This document shows, piece after piece, positions 48,672 through 59,418 of a DNA stretch of 64,000 nucleotides (positions are counted from its first letter, which is position 1; the number at the start of each line of letters is the position of its first letter). The DNA comes from Heliopora coerulea. Lineage: Eukaryota > Cnidaria > Anthozoa > Scleralcyonacea > Helioporidae. The notes beneath the pieces are model-generated. The model was not told the origin of the DNA. It did not search any database and saw only the letters and a list, made by a program, of their open reading frames with translations. The stretch lies in the NCBI GenBank assembly GCA_030142905.1, contig JASJOG010000185.1:248001-312000 (forward strand), written 5' to 3'. The position numbers and the translations under genes are program-made.

Positions 48672-49190
48672 ATTATTCCACATCGGATCAAACGTCTTCT
48701 TCTTTCAATCCTAGTTATGGGGGCGTATCATATGGCAGACAACCATTGCTATAATTTACTCTATACAGTTACTCCATCTTGCTCTTTCAAACCTAGTTAT
48801 ATACGTATGATATTGAAGACAAAGACAGATATAATTCGCTTTACACAATTATTCTACGTCTGGTTCTTTCAATCCCAGTTATGGACGTATCATATAGAAG
48901 ACAAGGACAACAATAATTCGCTCTACACACTTATTCCACATCGGATCAAACGTCTTCTTCTTTCAATCCTAGTTATGGGGGCGTACCATATGGCAGACAA
49001 CCACTGCTATAATTTACTCTATACAGTTACTCCGTCTTGCTCTTTCAAACCTAGTTATGTACGTATGATATGGAAGACAAAGACAGATATAATTCGCTCT
49101 ACACAATTATTCTACGTCTGGTTCTTTCAATCCTGGTTATGGACGTATCATATGGAAGACAAGGACAACAATAATTCGTTCTACACAATG
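48672..49190. repeat. 258-bp higher-order tandem repeat
   Basis: Two copies of a 258-bp unit (ATTCCACATCGGATCAAACG at about 48,675 and 48,933). Each unit is made of three diverged monomers of about 86 bp sharing TTTCAATCCTAGTTATGG, ACGTATCATATGGAAGAC and AATTCGCTCTACACA. A further partial monomer occurs near 49,330-49,385. One frame stays open for 214 codons because 258 is a multiple of three. Confidence 0.8.
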
Positions 49191-49624
49191 GGCAGTTTGC
49201 AGCTATGACGTAACATGACGTCATCTATGCTTGTGATTGGCTAAGGCATTTTGGTGGGCAAAACAACCTGAGCACACTTTCAACAAAACTTTGCCTAATT
49301 GGTTTTACAAATATCAAAGAATCTTTGTTCTACATCTTATTCTTTCAATCTTATTTATGGACGTATCATTTGGAAGACCTGGGTTGCTTGATTTATGCTA
49401 CACAGCGACTGTTCTTCAAATTTGTCTTAGCTTTGAGATGTACTTGACTTAACTGGTGTGATACGTTAGGGGTCATTTACACGATAGAAAATACGCCACG
49501 TATGGATTACTGAACAATGATATTGTTCCCGCCCTGTAAGGTGCGGCTACTTAATATGAAGAAGTACTCAAAAAATCGCACGGATCGTAGTTCATTTGAC
49601 CAGCGGGTTAATTTTCTTTCGTAT

Positions 49625-49715
49625 AATTAATAATTATTCACCGAAGTGGAGGTGAATAGTAGTGGATTATTCTATTCGCAATTCACCATCACTGAGGTGA
49701 ATAATTATTTTAGCA
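49625..49715. repeat. Short palindrome
   Basis: ATAATTATTCACC and GGTGAATAATTATT are inverse arms around a GGTGAATAG/CTATTCGCAATTCACC interior. Probably a small foldback element. Confidence 0.6.
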
Positions 49716-50870
49716 TTTTTCTCGCATAAGTGTTTCCGCACTTAAAAAAAAAAATTAAAACAATTTTACGAAAGGTCGGCTTGTCGCCTGCTCGTAATGT
49801 GTAAACAAAACATTTCGAACGCATCCTGTCGTTCTGAGGTCATTTATCGCTAAAAAAAACTACTAGAAGTACACACATCTGAATACTTTATTGCCAAATT
49901 TCGCAGCTTATTGGGTATTTTCAGGCATGGCGGCTTTGTTTATTGAGAAAAACTATTCTTCCCTTGTTGAAACGAAACGGAACGCCATTTTGTTTTACGT
50001 GGAGGTAAACAGTGCAAGATATTCCGAGAGAGAGAAAAAAATCAGATTGCACAAACAATATTACAGACCTACCATACGAGGTATATGCTAAATGACTCTA
50101 TTGAAATAAAACAGAAACAAATTGTATTTGATTTACCTCGTAATGGAAGACTATCTTTCCACATAGAAACCATGGAAAAACGTATAGGCGAGGGTCGAGT
50201 ACATAAGGCCGTCTTGTGAACTAATGAATAAAAAAAAGTTGGAGCATTTCTTGTTAATCGTGGAAATTAAATTAAACCTCAAAGTAATGAAACTGTCTGC
50301 CGGAGAACATCAAAAGTCAACATAATTTCGCCTCTTTTAAGAGAAAGCATTGATTTTGATACACCATTTACTGACAAGAAGTCAGATTGTGTATTTTTAT
50401 AGCAAATTATACTAGTCATTTTTGTATATTTTGTCACATTAAATATTTTGTAATCACTATATGTCAGGTAAGTTAAACACACGACCACATCAGCAAATTT
50501 TGCTGCATAGACAAGTATTTTTAATACTGTATAAGATACTTATCATGTTTAAATAAATGTTTTTTTCATTTGATTTAATATTTAGGTATGAGTAAGGCCC
50601 CATCTACACAATGTCACATACGATTGCTCACTCTGGCGTATGCAGTAGACTTTTCTCAGTACAATTCTTGCTTGCTATTCGCTTACGAATGTTACAATAT
50701 CCCTGGAAGACTCTTGTGTCTAAGTCGTATACATCAACGCAGTCCTACCCCGAAAAGATGAATAGCTTCAGTTGACAAAATGTCGTTAAATTGGTGAATA
50801 TGATTTATCCTTTGGAAACTCAGAGTAGGATGAGGGTTAGGTTTAGAGTAACAATTAGACTTGGGACTAG

Positions 50871-51276
50871 TACACCTTTTGCTGTTTATTACCAGAAAAT
50901 ATACTATCATTAACGCCAAACTAGAAGTCATTAACGCAAAAATACATTCATTTTATTCCATCGACATTCATTAGCGTAGAAGGGCATTCTATAGCGCCAA
51001 CAGACAACCATTAACACCATTGTACTATACATTGGGGATAATGAAATTTCAATTGCGCAAGAGAAATATTTTGCCTAATAGAAATTTTATTAACCCTAAT
51101 GTACAGTAGAATGGTGTTAATGGTCGTCTATTGGCGCTATAGAATGCCCATTAATGCAAATGGTCGCATATCTCCGCTAGTGAATGTCGATTGAATAAAA
51201 TGAATATATTTTCGCGTTGTGTTTGAGGCTGGCGTTAATGATAGTATATTTGCTGGTAATAAACAGCGAAAGGTGT
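50871..51276. mobile_element. Long foldback (palindromic) element
   Basis: About 405 bp. The left arm runs from TACACCTTTTGCTG through ATACTATCATTAACGCC to CCATTAACACCATTGTAC. The right arm is its inverse, from GTACAGTAGAATGGTGTTAA to GCGAAAGGTGTA. The arms are about 165 bp. A related single arm lies at 19,070-19,285. Confidence 0.78.
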
Positions 51277-53568
51277 ATTCGGAATAGTATTAGGATTTGG
51301 GTTAGGATTAGTATTAAGGTCTACTTCTGACTCCGTTTTACAAATACTAACATTCAATTCCCTCGAATAGATGATATTCATCTATTTGGTACGTTTTCAC
51401 AATTGATGACATTCATTTTTTGAAGCTGTGAGACTAGGCTGGACAGTCTTACTGAGAAGAACAGGCGTAAACTAACATGATCGCCACTCAGGGCTACGGT
51501 CAGTGTTTACATTAACAATAAAGAAGGAAAGACAGGACTTCACTTTTTCGAAAAACTTCTCAAGTGGCTTCCTTTGGCATTTCCTTCAATGACGTTCCGC
51601 ATGACGTGCCCTTCGTTTCTCTTTTGATTAACTCTGATGAAGAGCACATCGCACAAAATAACGGCGAGGAAGGTACGCAGTGTTTTTTTTAACATTGCAA
51701 AATTCTAGCTTTTCTTCTGTTTTAGTACAAATATCCCTGTTCACCGTCATATGAACCGTAGACACACTCTGATTCAAATGTGAGCTCAAGTCACCGGAAT
51801 TGGCGACTTCGGTCGCACTCGCCGCAAAATGTTTGGACTTGCGACTTCACGACTCGCCTTAATTCACTTGAAACTTGACTTGGCACTTGGCAACCTCATA
51901 GTGTACCCAGAGCCTTTACTCGGCACTCGCCAACTCGCTGCCTAGTAAGACCACCGGTATACGAGGTTAGGCTTCGTCAGACTAGAACTTGAAACGACAG
52001 TGCGACCAAAGATGCAGCGAAAAGTAAGAGAAAGTAATTGCGAAGACTAACTCCCCTGACAAGGATAAATAAAACTAAACAAAAATTTGCCAATTTTGCC
52101 ATGCCGTCTGAATTGATGATCTAATGACGTTCGTCGAACGGTAAGCCCTAGAGTATGTATTTTTAACACATGCACAAATGTTCGTTATCTTTGACGGCTG
52201 TTAGCAGTCTGAATCTGTAGTGTGTGATTTAAATTATCTTCAGATCAATAAATATTATTTTTTATCACAGCAGGAGAGATTTAGTTTTCAACTGTAGCTG
52301 ATTGAAGTTGTCGCGAACTTTAATCCCCTATGACCTCAGTGAGCGGTCTTTCATAAACACGAGCACTTGCTACTCGGTTTTGCAATAAGAGTAGACTTGA
52401 GACTTAAATGAAGGGACTTGTCGATGTAAATTGACAGTATGACGACTTTGAGAACAATCTCAAGATATAATAGGAGAAATATTCATTCACCAATCAACAA
52501 TCAATCTTCCTGGATTCCTGGCTAGATTAGCTTTTGTCGTTATTCCGGGCTCCAGCTACTTCATTTAAGTTAAATTTATTCATGTTGTAATTCAATTGCA
52601 AAGAGAAGTACAACATAAATTTTTTTTCTGTTTCTTTTACTGGGGTGTAGCAGTGAATAACATCTCCTTTCATCATGATGAGATTTTGTGTACAGTAACA
52701 CAAAGCAGTTTAGATGTCACTATGTGATAAAATAATAAGCTTGCAGTTTTTAACAATCCACGCATAACGCGAGATCAGCCATTCCTAGATCAATAGTTTC
52801 CCTCACCTAAATAAAACCGTCTGGCGTCTGTTAGAATGAAGACATGACATGGACGTCTTCTTCTCCCACTATATGATTGGTCCTTGCAGGAAAGAAGATG
52901 GTACGTCATACTATAAAGAATTTGAATGAAAATGACACTGCTGCTCACGTGATATCGTCAAGCGTTCGTTTTCCTATCGTGCCAACTAGTAATCGTTTTG
53001 GCGCCGCTGCGGCTGAACTTACGTGTTCGCACGATTTCGACGTGGTTCCGTGCGAACTTAACGGCGTTTTATGACTGTTTAGCGCCGTTTTCAACTTACT
53101 CCACATGACTTGTAGCTACGTTGTAAAAACGTCATGATAAAGCAACTTATCTGTCATCTTCAAAGACCACAAAACTCACAATTTAATTCAAAGCATGCAG
53201 GCATGCCGCAAACTGGATGGATCAGGCACGTCGACGAAAAACTCATAAACTAATAAGGCTTCAAACTATGTGTATCAATCAATTAAATCAACTCCACACA
53301 AGGTTTCTAACGTTTAATTCGTTACCATGCCATGATAAATATGCACGCTACGTTGGTATTATAACAATCACTTGTCCTTTGCTGGGCTGTCAGTCTCTCT
53401 ACATTTCACCCAAATCAAACTTGCTTTGAATTTCTGTAAGAAAACAGTTTAAAAATTGGATCAAAAATTGGTACCTGGGACTCACTGATCCGGTCACAAA
53501 CGTGGAAAAATTTATCTTCCATGCATTAATTCGACATGAATATAAAAAATATAGATTGCATACATTTC

Positions 53569-53780
53569 TTATCCTGCCAACTTCAAAGCCATTTCTACAG
53601 CGCAAACTGGTCCCAACATGTTGGTAAAAAAGTCCATCGTTTTGCGATATGGTGAACTTAGTGAGCATTGAAATACATTCAGCTTCACAGCAGTAATACA
53701 AACGTTCATGGCACAAGCACCCTTTAGGTAGTTTGATTTCCAACAGTCAAATGTTAAGCTTTTACACATGTCCGTTGTAT
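53569..53780 (-). CDS. Cysteine-rich gene exon 2: mature peptide
   Basis: Acceptor GATTTACAG at 53,783-53,781 and stop TAA at 53,571-53,569. It contains all six cysteines plus the hydrophobic run KTMDFFTNMLGP. The acceptor, phase and open frame agree with the signal-peptide exon. Confidence 0.62.
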
Positions 53781-56700
53781 CTGTAAATCACAATAATAAA
53801 TTAAAGAAAATGGTAATAAAGGCATCGCGTAGACTTTTTAATAATTTGAATTTTAGTATATTAATGATTTCACATGACGAACCGTCGTATTTCCCGAGGT
53901 ATATTACGCTCCACGGGAGTTTAATATTAGGGAGTTCAAGCAAGCTAGTACTATATGGCGACAGCATTTCACAAAGTAGCTTAACTAAACAGATTTGAAT
54001 ACAATAACATTCTACTGACGTTGTAAGGAATTGTAAATGTTATTTACGCCTCTGAAACTCTTCTTAGCAGCTCAAGTCAGTTTGTTAATGTGTAAAAGAT
54101 CCGAAACGTCTTACGTATTGTGACTAATGCAACCGTCGAACCGTGGAAATGTCCTCGACGACGTAGAGTCGTAGGACGGTATTGAAAATACTCGTGGGAC
54201 TTCAAATTATTCATTCCTTTTGTTTTAAATGAAAATTTCTATTGCAAGAACACGATGCCATAGTGTTTGCTTAAACTCCCTTTCATTGCTTGAAGAACGG
54301 GGCTTACTAGAAGTGCGAGATTGAAAAAACGTAAAACCCAATTAATTTTCTGGAAAGAACGTTTTTCTTTTGAATTTATGCAGACTGGGACGCAGGTTAC
54401 TTAAAGACTTGTAGCGCCAGATAACAAGCCAGTTGGCGCAATGGAAAAACCAGTATTACAATTCCTAAGAATGAACTCGAAAATACAAAGTAGAGATATG
54501 AGTAATCAAAACCAAGATCACCGTAGCAATGATGAACAAGCCCTTTGACAGCTATGGGTGGACGACTTTTTATGTGATATATTTGTTGGAAATGTGGGAG
54601 CTTGGAGGTATCTTGAATGAATGATTGATGAACGATCGTCAAGCTCTTACCTCAAAAAAACGATTTCTGAACCCCAGACAGGGATCGAACCCGCAACCTT
54701 CTGATGACCGGTAAGACACTGTAACCATTGAACTACCAAGACTCTGATGACCAGCTAAGGTGCAACTTCGACATATGTGGAACATATGCACGTTAGCTCA
54801 CCATCTGAGTCTTGGTAGCTCAATGGTTACAGCGTCTCGCCGGTCATCAGAAGGTTGCGGGTTCGACCGCCGTCTGGGGCTCAGAAATCGTTTTTCTGAG
54901 GATGGAGCTTAACGAACGTTCATTTAGGGTAGATGAACGATCTTCAAGCTCTATACTCATTTTCTGGGTATAGAGCTTGAAGATCGTTCATCTACCTTAA
55001 TATATCCAAGCTCTCATGTTTCTCAAACATCGAACGTTCATTTGTCATACATTCATGACTTTTTATCTTTCGTTGTCGGTCCTTTCTTTGTTCGTTCAAT
55101 GTATTCTCCCTTGGTCCGCTGTTCTAGGTGCTAAATATCTCGGGCAATGGGCGTTAAAGAGTTTATTGAAAGACAGAGGCTTTTTTTTTTATATCAGTTG
55201 ACTTGAAGCAGATAGGCTGGAGAGGGAGACTTACTAAAGGAAATACGGCGTGCATGAGATTTCTTCGCTGCTTTTGCGGTCTACTCATACCGCGCCATTG
55301 TTATACTTTCAACAAGCTGGGTGGGGGCCGGGAAGACGTGTCAAACTTAAGAGAAGTCCCCGACTTGAAGACGTTCGTGAGCCACAGTCTGGTGTAGTAA
55401 TAAAATTGAAAAATTGGGGAAAAGAGAGTAAAATAGATCTAGTAACGACCATGTCATTACTAGATGTATTACAACATGTTAACTACCGCTTCTATTGCTT
55501 TCATGAGAAAATTTAATTCCTTAGATCCCCCATAAGAAGAAAAATTATTAAATTTCTTTCTGGTTTACACATGTACGAGCGAACATCAGAAACTCCCCGT
55601 AATTTGAGCTACAGAAGTTATATTTCGTCGCTAAGGTCTGGTTTTCACCATGGACATGAGCATAAGCATAGCGATATACGCAAGCGCAGTAGATACTTCA
55701 CGGTTCGCAGACCACTTTGTTCTGGGCAAGTACAAAGAGTTCAATTGACCATGAAGTGTTTGCTGCACTTGTGGTACGTCATTAGGTTATGTTTATGTTG
55801 GTTGTGAAAACCAGGCCTAATCACGGTAAATACCTTTCACTTCAAGGCATTCGATGTTTTGGTACTTTGAAATTTACTGACATCCAGAAACATATGGAAA
55901 CGTTATGATTAAAAGGATAAAGAAACAAATCATGGCACTGTCTGAAATGGGCATTTTACGTAAGTGAAAAGGTATTATACAAACTAATGCCATGACATCA
56001 AGAATATCAGTGACTAAGGCCTGGTTTTCACTAACGACATAAGCATAATCATAACGACATAGGAAAGCACAGTCTGACCGTCACTGTCAACTGAACTCTT
56101 TGTACCTGCCCAGTACAAAGGAATTAACCAACCATAAAGTGCCTACTGCGCTTGCGTACTTTGTCATGTTTATGCTCATAGACTGGTTCAAACGAGCAAC
56201 ATAAGCATAAGGATAAGATTAATACGAAAACAAAGCATGGTATCTCCTTTGCGACTTGCAAAGATAAAACAACAAGAATTTTTTTTTGTTTCGTCTTTTG
56301 TTCGGCTCTTGGTTTATGCTTGGACTATGATCTTATGCTTATGTTCACGACGATCATTATGTCGCACGCTTGTCTTCCATCCTTTGTTTTGCCTTGGAAT
56401 TAGAGGGAAAGTTTAGGATAGCCCCGTGGGTCGTACACGAATCTTCCTTGAGTTTTCATGGGAAGTTAATTCTTCCCTGGACGAATCAAACTTCTATACT
56501 TTCCACCTGGCTAACGTTAGACTATTTCACTCCTCAAAAGGAGACATCTTGACGTGAAAGAATTCATCAGAAATATCCTGAATTAAACAGAAATTTTCAA
56601 ACTATTTCCGCTAATTATAACTTTCAAAGCCGTATAACTTGGTGAGTTGATTTCACGGTATAATTGAATTCTCGTGAACAGGGAGTTCGCGCTCCATTAC

Positions 56701-57114
56701 AACAATGATAGAAAGGGTGTTGTAGGGCTTTTCTTTTTGTCTCTGTTGTTGGGCCGAAAGTCTAGGAAAACATTGAGTCACCTAACAGCCTTTTCTTTCA
56801 CATGTGGGCGCGTCATAATTTTGGGAGAATTTCACCAGTTTGAAATTTTCTTTCGCCCTTTGGACTCGTAAGTACGTGATGTTAGCTCGCTGTACAAGAA
56901 ATTAACTCGTTTCAACGACCTTGCCAGTGGATTTGGTTCTCGATCATTATATAAAAGGCGTGGTTCGAAAGTTGATAGTACCTTCGTGGATTCAGGCTGG
57001 AAAATTCATCTCAGACAAACATTAATTCACCTTACCTGAGCTTTCGAAGATAGGTTTTGCTTGGAAGGAGGAAAAGGCCAAAGTGAAGACCAGAAACACA
57101 AACAAAGACTTCAT
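53569..57114 (-). CDS. Small secreted cysteine-rich protein, two exons (gene span)
   Basis: Exon 1 (57,114-57,036) encodes MKSLFVFLVFTLAFSSFQAK, a signal peptide like that of the acidic-repeat gene. Exon 2 (53,780-53,569) joins in phase 1 and adds about 71 residues ending ALKLAG and TAA. The mature part has six cysteines (contexts DMCKS, FDCWK, GACAM, NVCIT, FQCSL, PVCAV), enough for three disulphides. Total about 97 residues. I do not recognise the family. Coral small cysteine-rich proteins and venom-like peptides share the general plan but not an obvious cysteine pattern. Possible roles include secreted signalling, defence or skeletal matrix. None can be assigned. Confidence 0.62.
54590..54742 (-). 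mobile_element. tRNA-derived SINE, left member of head-to-head pair
   Basis: The minus-strand head has AGTCTTGGTAGTTCAATGG (A-box) and GGTTCGATCCC (B-box). The tail to about 54,590 matches the 3.3 kb SINE (GGTGCTTGGAGATATTTTG-like). Stems are too mismatched for a tRNA gene. Confidence 0.72.
54809..54925 (+). mobile_element. tRNA-derived SINE, right member of head-to-head pair
   Basis: The plus-strand head GTCTTGGTAGCTCAATGG with GGGTTCGACCG as a decayed B-box, then GGGGCTCAGAAATCG and a tail. A further inverted repeat of the tail (GAACGATCTTCAAGCTCTA and its inverse) lies at about 54,935-54,995. Confidence 0.72.
55630..55821. mobile_element. Hairpin MITE, copy 1
   Basis: CTAAGGTCTGGTTTTCACC at the left and GTTGTGAAAACCAGGCCTAA at the right are inverse ends. 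Interior arms GACATGAGCATAAGCATA and TATGTTTATGTTGG also pair. The right-end motif recurs as a fragment at about 38,899-38,915. Confidence 0.65.
56012..56205. mobile_element. Hairpin MITE, copy 2
   Basis: AAGGCCTGGTTTTCACTAAC begins a second copy about 190 bp after the first, with GACATAAGCATAATCATAAC. A third degenerate piece with inverse motifs follows to about 56,350. Confidence 0.6.
57036..57114 (-). CDS. Cysteine-rich gene exon 1: signal peptide
   Basis: 79 nt: 26 codons plus one base, donor TCAG|GTAAGG. It resembles the 46,519-46,447 exon in the leader, start context and cleavage region. Resemblance continues for about 100-150 bp upstream (GACGAA..AATGAC and AAAATTAAT). Confidence 0.68.
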
Positions 57115-57484
57115 CTTTGAAGTTTGCGCTTAGATTTCGCAACAAGTCTTGAACGATCACGAACTCCTCCCAGAGTAAAGCACAACGATTTGTGACGAAA
57201 TGACAGAAATGGTTAAAATTAATTACAAATATACAGATGAAGTGTAACAAACTGACGTTATTTCAGAATGACAAAGACTAATGCAAACCCATCAATCATG
57301 GTTTCTCTTGCATAACGAAACTCTTCGTTACCGCTGTTGACGGCCAGAAAATGGCCAGAGGAACAAGTACGTCTTGCACCACAATGAACAAATTTGCGAA
57401 GAAAATGAGCGCAAAAGAGGGGATTATACTTTGTCTGCTTAAACCGGATAATGGTTCCAACTGATTTCTGGACAGACGGCGCGC

Positions 57485-57800
57485 TGTAAAATCATTATAT
57501 GAAACCATGAGTTAATTTGCAAATCATGGTATTATATAATGAAATTACCGTTCTTTGTTATATGAAATCGTGAATGAAATGAAATACCATGGTTTGATAA
57601 AATGATAATTCGTAACTTTTGCTTATATGAAACGATGAATTACACAGCGGCTCATGGTTTCATATAATGAAATTGCGGTCTTTGAATTATGTCAAATCAT
57701 GACTAAAGTGGCAACTCGTGGTTTGATATAACGTTAACTGCTTATCTACATTATATCAAATCATTTCATAACGAACAACTCATGGTTTGATATAAAGTAA
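57485..57800. repeat. Array of alternating inverted motifs
   Basis: CATGGTTTCATATAATGAAA-like and TTATATGAAACGATGA-like motifs alternate about every 70-85 bp over at least four cycles, so the region can form many overlapping hairpins. Confidence 0.65.
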
Positions 57801-58384
57801 GCTTTCTTTCTTTATTGTTTGTAAATAATGACATTTTAAGTCATTATATCATATAATTTACGTTAAATAATTTTTGGACACATGGCGTTGCATACTTATG
57901 ACGTTAGTGAAGTATATATTTAGTCTACCAAGTCATAACAACAGGATGGCAATGAGAAGGGGGTTGGGTCGAGGAAAATTTTTCTGGCAATTACGTGGAG
58001 TCTTTCTTATTGATAGGGCTGTATCCATAACGTCGCTTCAATCACTACTGAAAGCAATGAGCCATGACAATGTTAAATGGTATTTATTAATAATAGAACA
58101 GACTGTTTTAACTCAAAACTCTGTTCGAGCCGAATGAAGTTTTAACCTGTAAAAGATTTGGACAACATATGTCCACGCCGGCGACAATCCAGCGCCCGAC
58201 AAGATTTTCACACAAATGACCACTCGAATGCCAAGCCAAACTGCGCAAACCCTTGAGAACAAGCGAAGCAGCCATGCGTAACTGCAATTTTAACCTACGT
58301 ATGTGAACGACCTAAGCACTGGACATTCTAGATTAACTTTTAACGTTTTACAAGAGCATGGAGTGACTTTGATAAAACCAGTGA

Positions 58385-58692
58385 GCCATGCAAAAGGTAA
58401 AGGTAAAGGTAAAGTGTCTTTATTTATATTGAATAACCCAACCCTGTCAGCTACCTAAGCTGTACTCCCAAGAGGTCCAGTAAGGGCAACCTCTCATGGG
58501 TGTAGTGTTACTACAGAAGGAGACCGGAGTACCTGGAGAAAACCTGCGATGCTTGGTAGAGTCAAACTGGATAACACTCTTCTCACACGTGACCAAGGTA
58601 ACTTTAATCAGATAACTGCACGAATCCGGAATCGAACCCTAGTCACAGTGGTGAGAGATACGTGTACTACCGCTGTGTCACTAGCACCCACT
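58385..58692 (-). mobile_element. SINE with tRNA-like head and (CTTTAC)n tail
   Basis: On the minus strand a head starts GGGTGCTAGTGACACAGCGG and contains GGGTTCGATTCCGG (B-box). A central region includes GTTTTCTCCAGGTACTCCGG, and the tail is a CTTTAC simple repeat (GTAAAG on plus at 58,393-58,415). Confidence 0.72.
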
Positions 58693-59107
58693 GAAAATTT
58701 ACTCTCACATAACAAAGTTACTCAGAGCGAATGTTTCTATTTCAGAATCATCCATACGGTAAAAAGAGCAAATTTCATGATCACGAAATTTTTTCCTCCA
58801 CTTGTACACGGTAGATTGGTTTTGAAAGCAAATCTTTCAAAGTTATTGCTCATGCAGAGATCTTAACAAAGTTAGTTCTCTTTATATAGCCTTCCTGCGT
58901 TCGTTTAATTACCTATCGGCGTCTTTGACGATATTGATGTCGACATTTTGACGAAACGAGTCAACCTAGGATAGAAAACTGTGGCTTGGCTTTCCGTTTC
59001 ATTTCGATTCGGACTGTATCTCCTCGGTGTTTGGATATCTGATGAAACACTCCTTCTCGTGTATGATGTAATATATCAACAAAAAACGTAAAATAAGGTT
59101 AATCTGA

Positions 59108-59113
59108 TTTATT
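59108..59113 (-). other. Candidate polyadenylation signal of the sulfotransferase gene
   Basis: AATAAA on the minus strand about 310 bp after the stop codon at 59,419. Other AT-rich hexamers lie nearby, so the site is tentative. Confidence 0.35.
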
Positions 59114-59418
59114 TAGATCAAAATATTTAATTAGTATTATAAGTAATAAATACAATATCAGCAGTCAAACTGTATGGGATTTACAAGGATATCTTTAGTA
59201 GATCTTCTTTTTTACATCATGTAATATACCACGCATGAGAAGCCGAGTTTTTCAACCAACCTCGAGGTGTTCGGATATCTGATGAAACACAACTTTCGAT
59301 GTGTGATTTTATCATTTGAACTCGAAAATCGTATCACGATGATATCGAAACGTTGTTCAAGAAGTATCTTCTTGATATCTCTACTTCGTCTCCAAGTGTG
59401 CGCGATGGCTGCCAAATA

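Larger units (their letters stand above)
46520..53568. other. Intergenic region between the two secreted-protein genes
   Basis: About 7 kb. It contains a degraded coding-like remnant at 47.3-47.7 kb, an M1 MITE and a palindrome at 48.2-48.5 kb, a 258-bp tandem repeat at 48.7-49.2 kb, and a foldback element at 50.9-51.3 kb. No convincing gene was seen in the rest. Confidence 0.55.
53781..57035 (-). other. Intron of the cysteine-rich gene
   Basis: About 3.3 kb. It holds a head-to-head pair of tRNA-derived SINEs (54.6-54.95 kb) and two copies of a hairpin MITE (55.6-56.2 kb). No further exon was identified. Confidence 0.5.
57115..59418. other. Intergenic region
   Basis: About 2.3 kb. It contains the palindromic array at 57.5-57.8 kb, a SINE at 58.4-58.7 kb, and two copies of GGATATCTGATGAAACAC (59,032 and 59,272). 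Otherwise no gene was seen. Confidence 0.5.

Noticed and set aside
48564..49208. 214-codon plus-strand frame
   Set aside because: It lies in a 258-bp tandem repeat whose length is a multiple of three. No homology or start/splice support.
57874..58137. 87-codon plus-strand frame
   Set aside because: No homology, splice context or codon signal beyond chance in AT-rich DNA.
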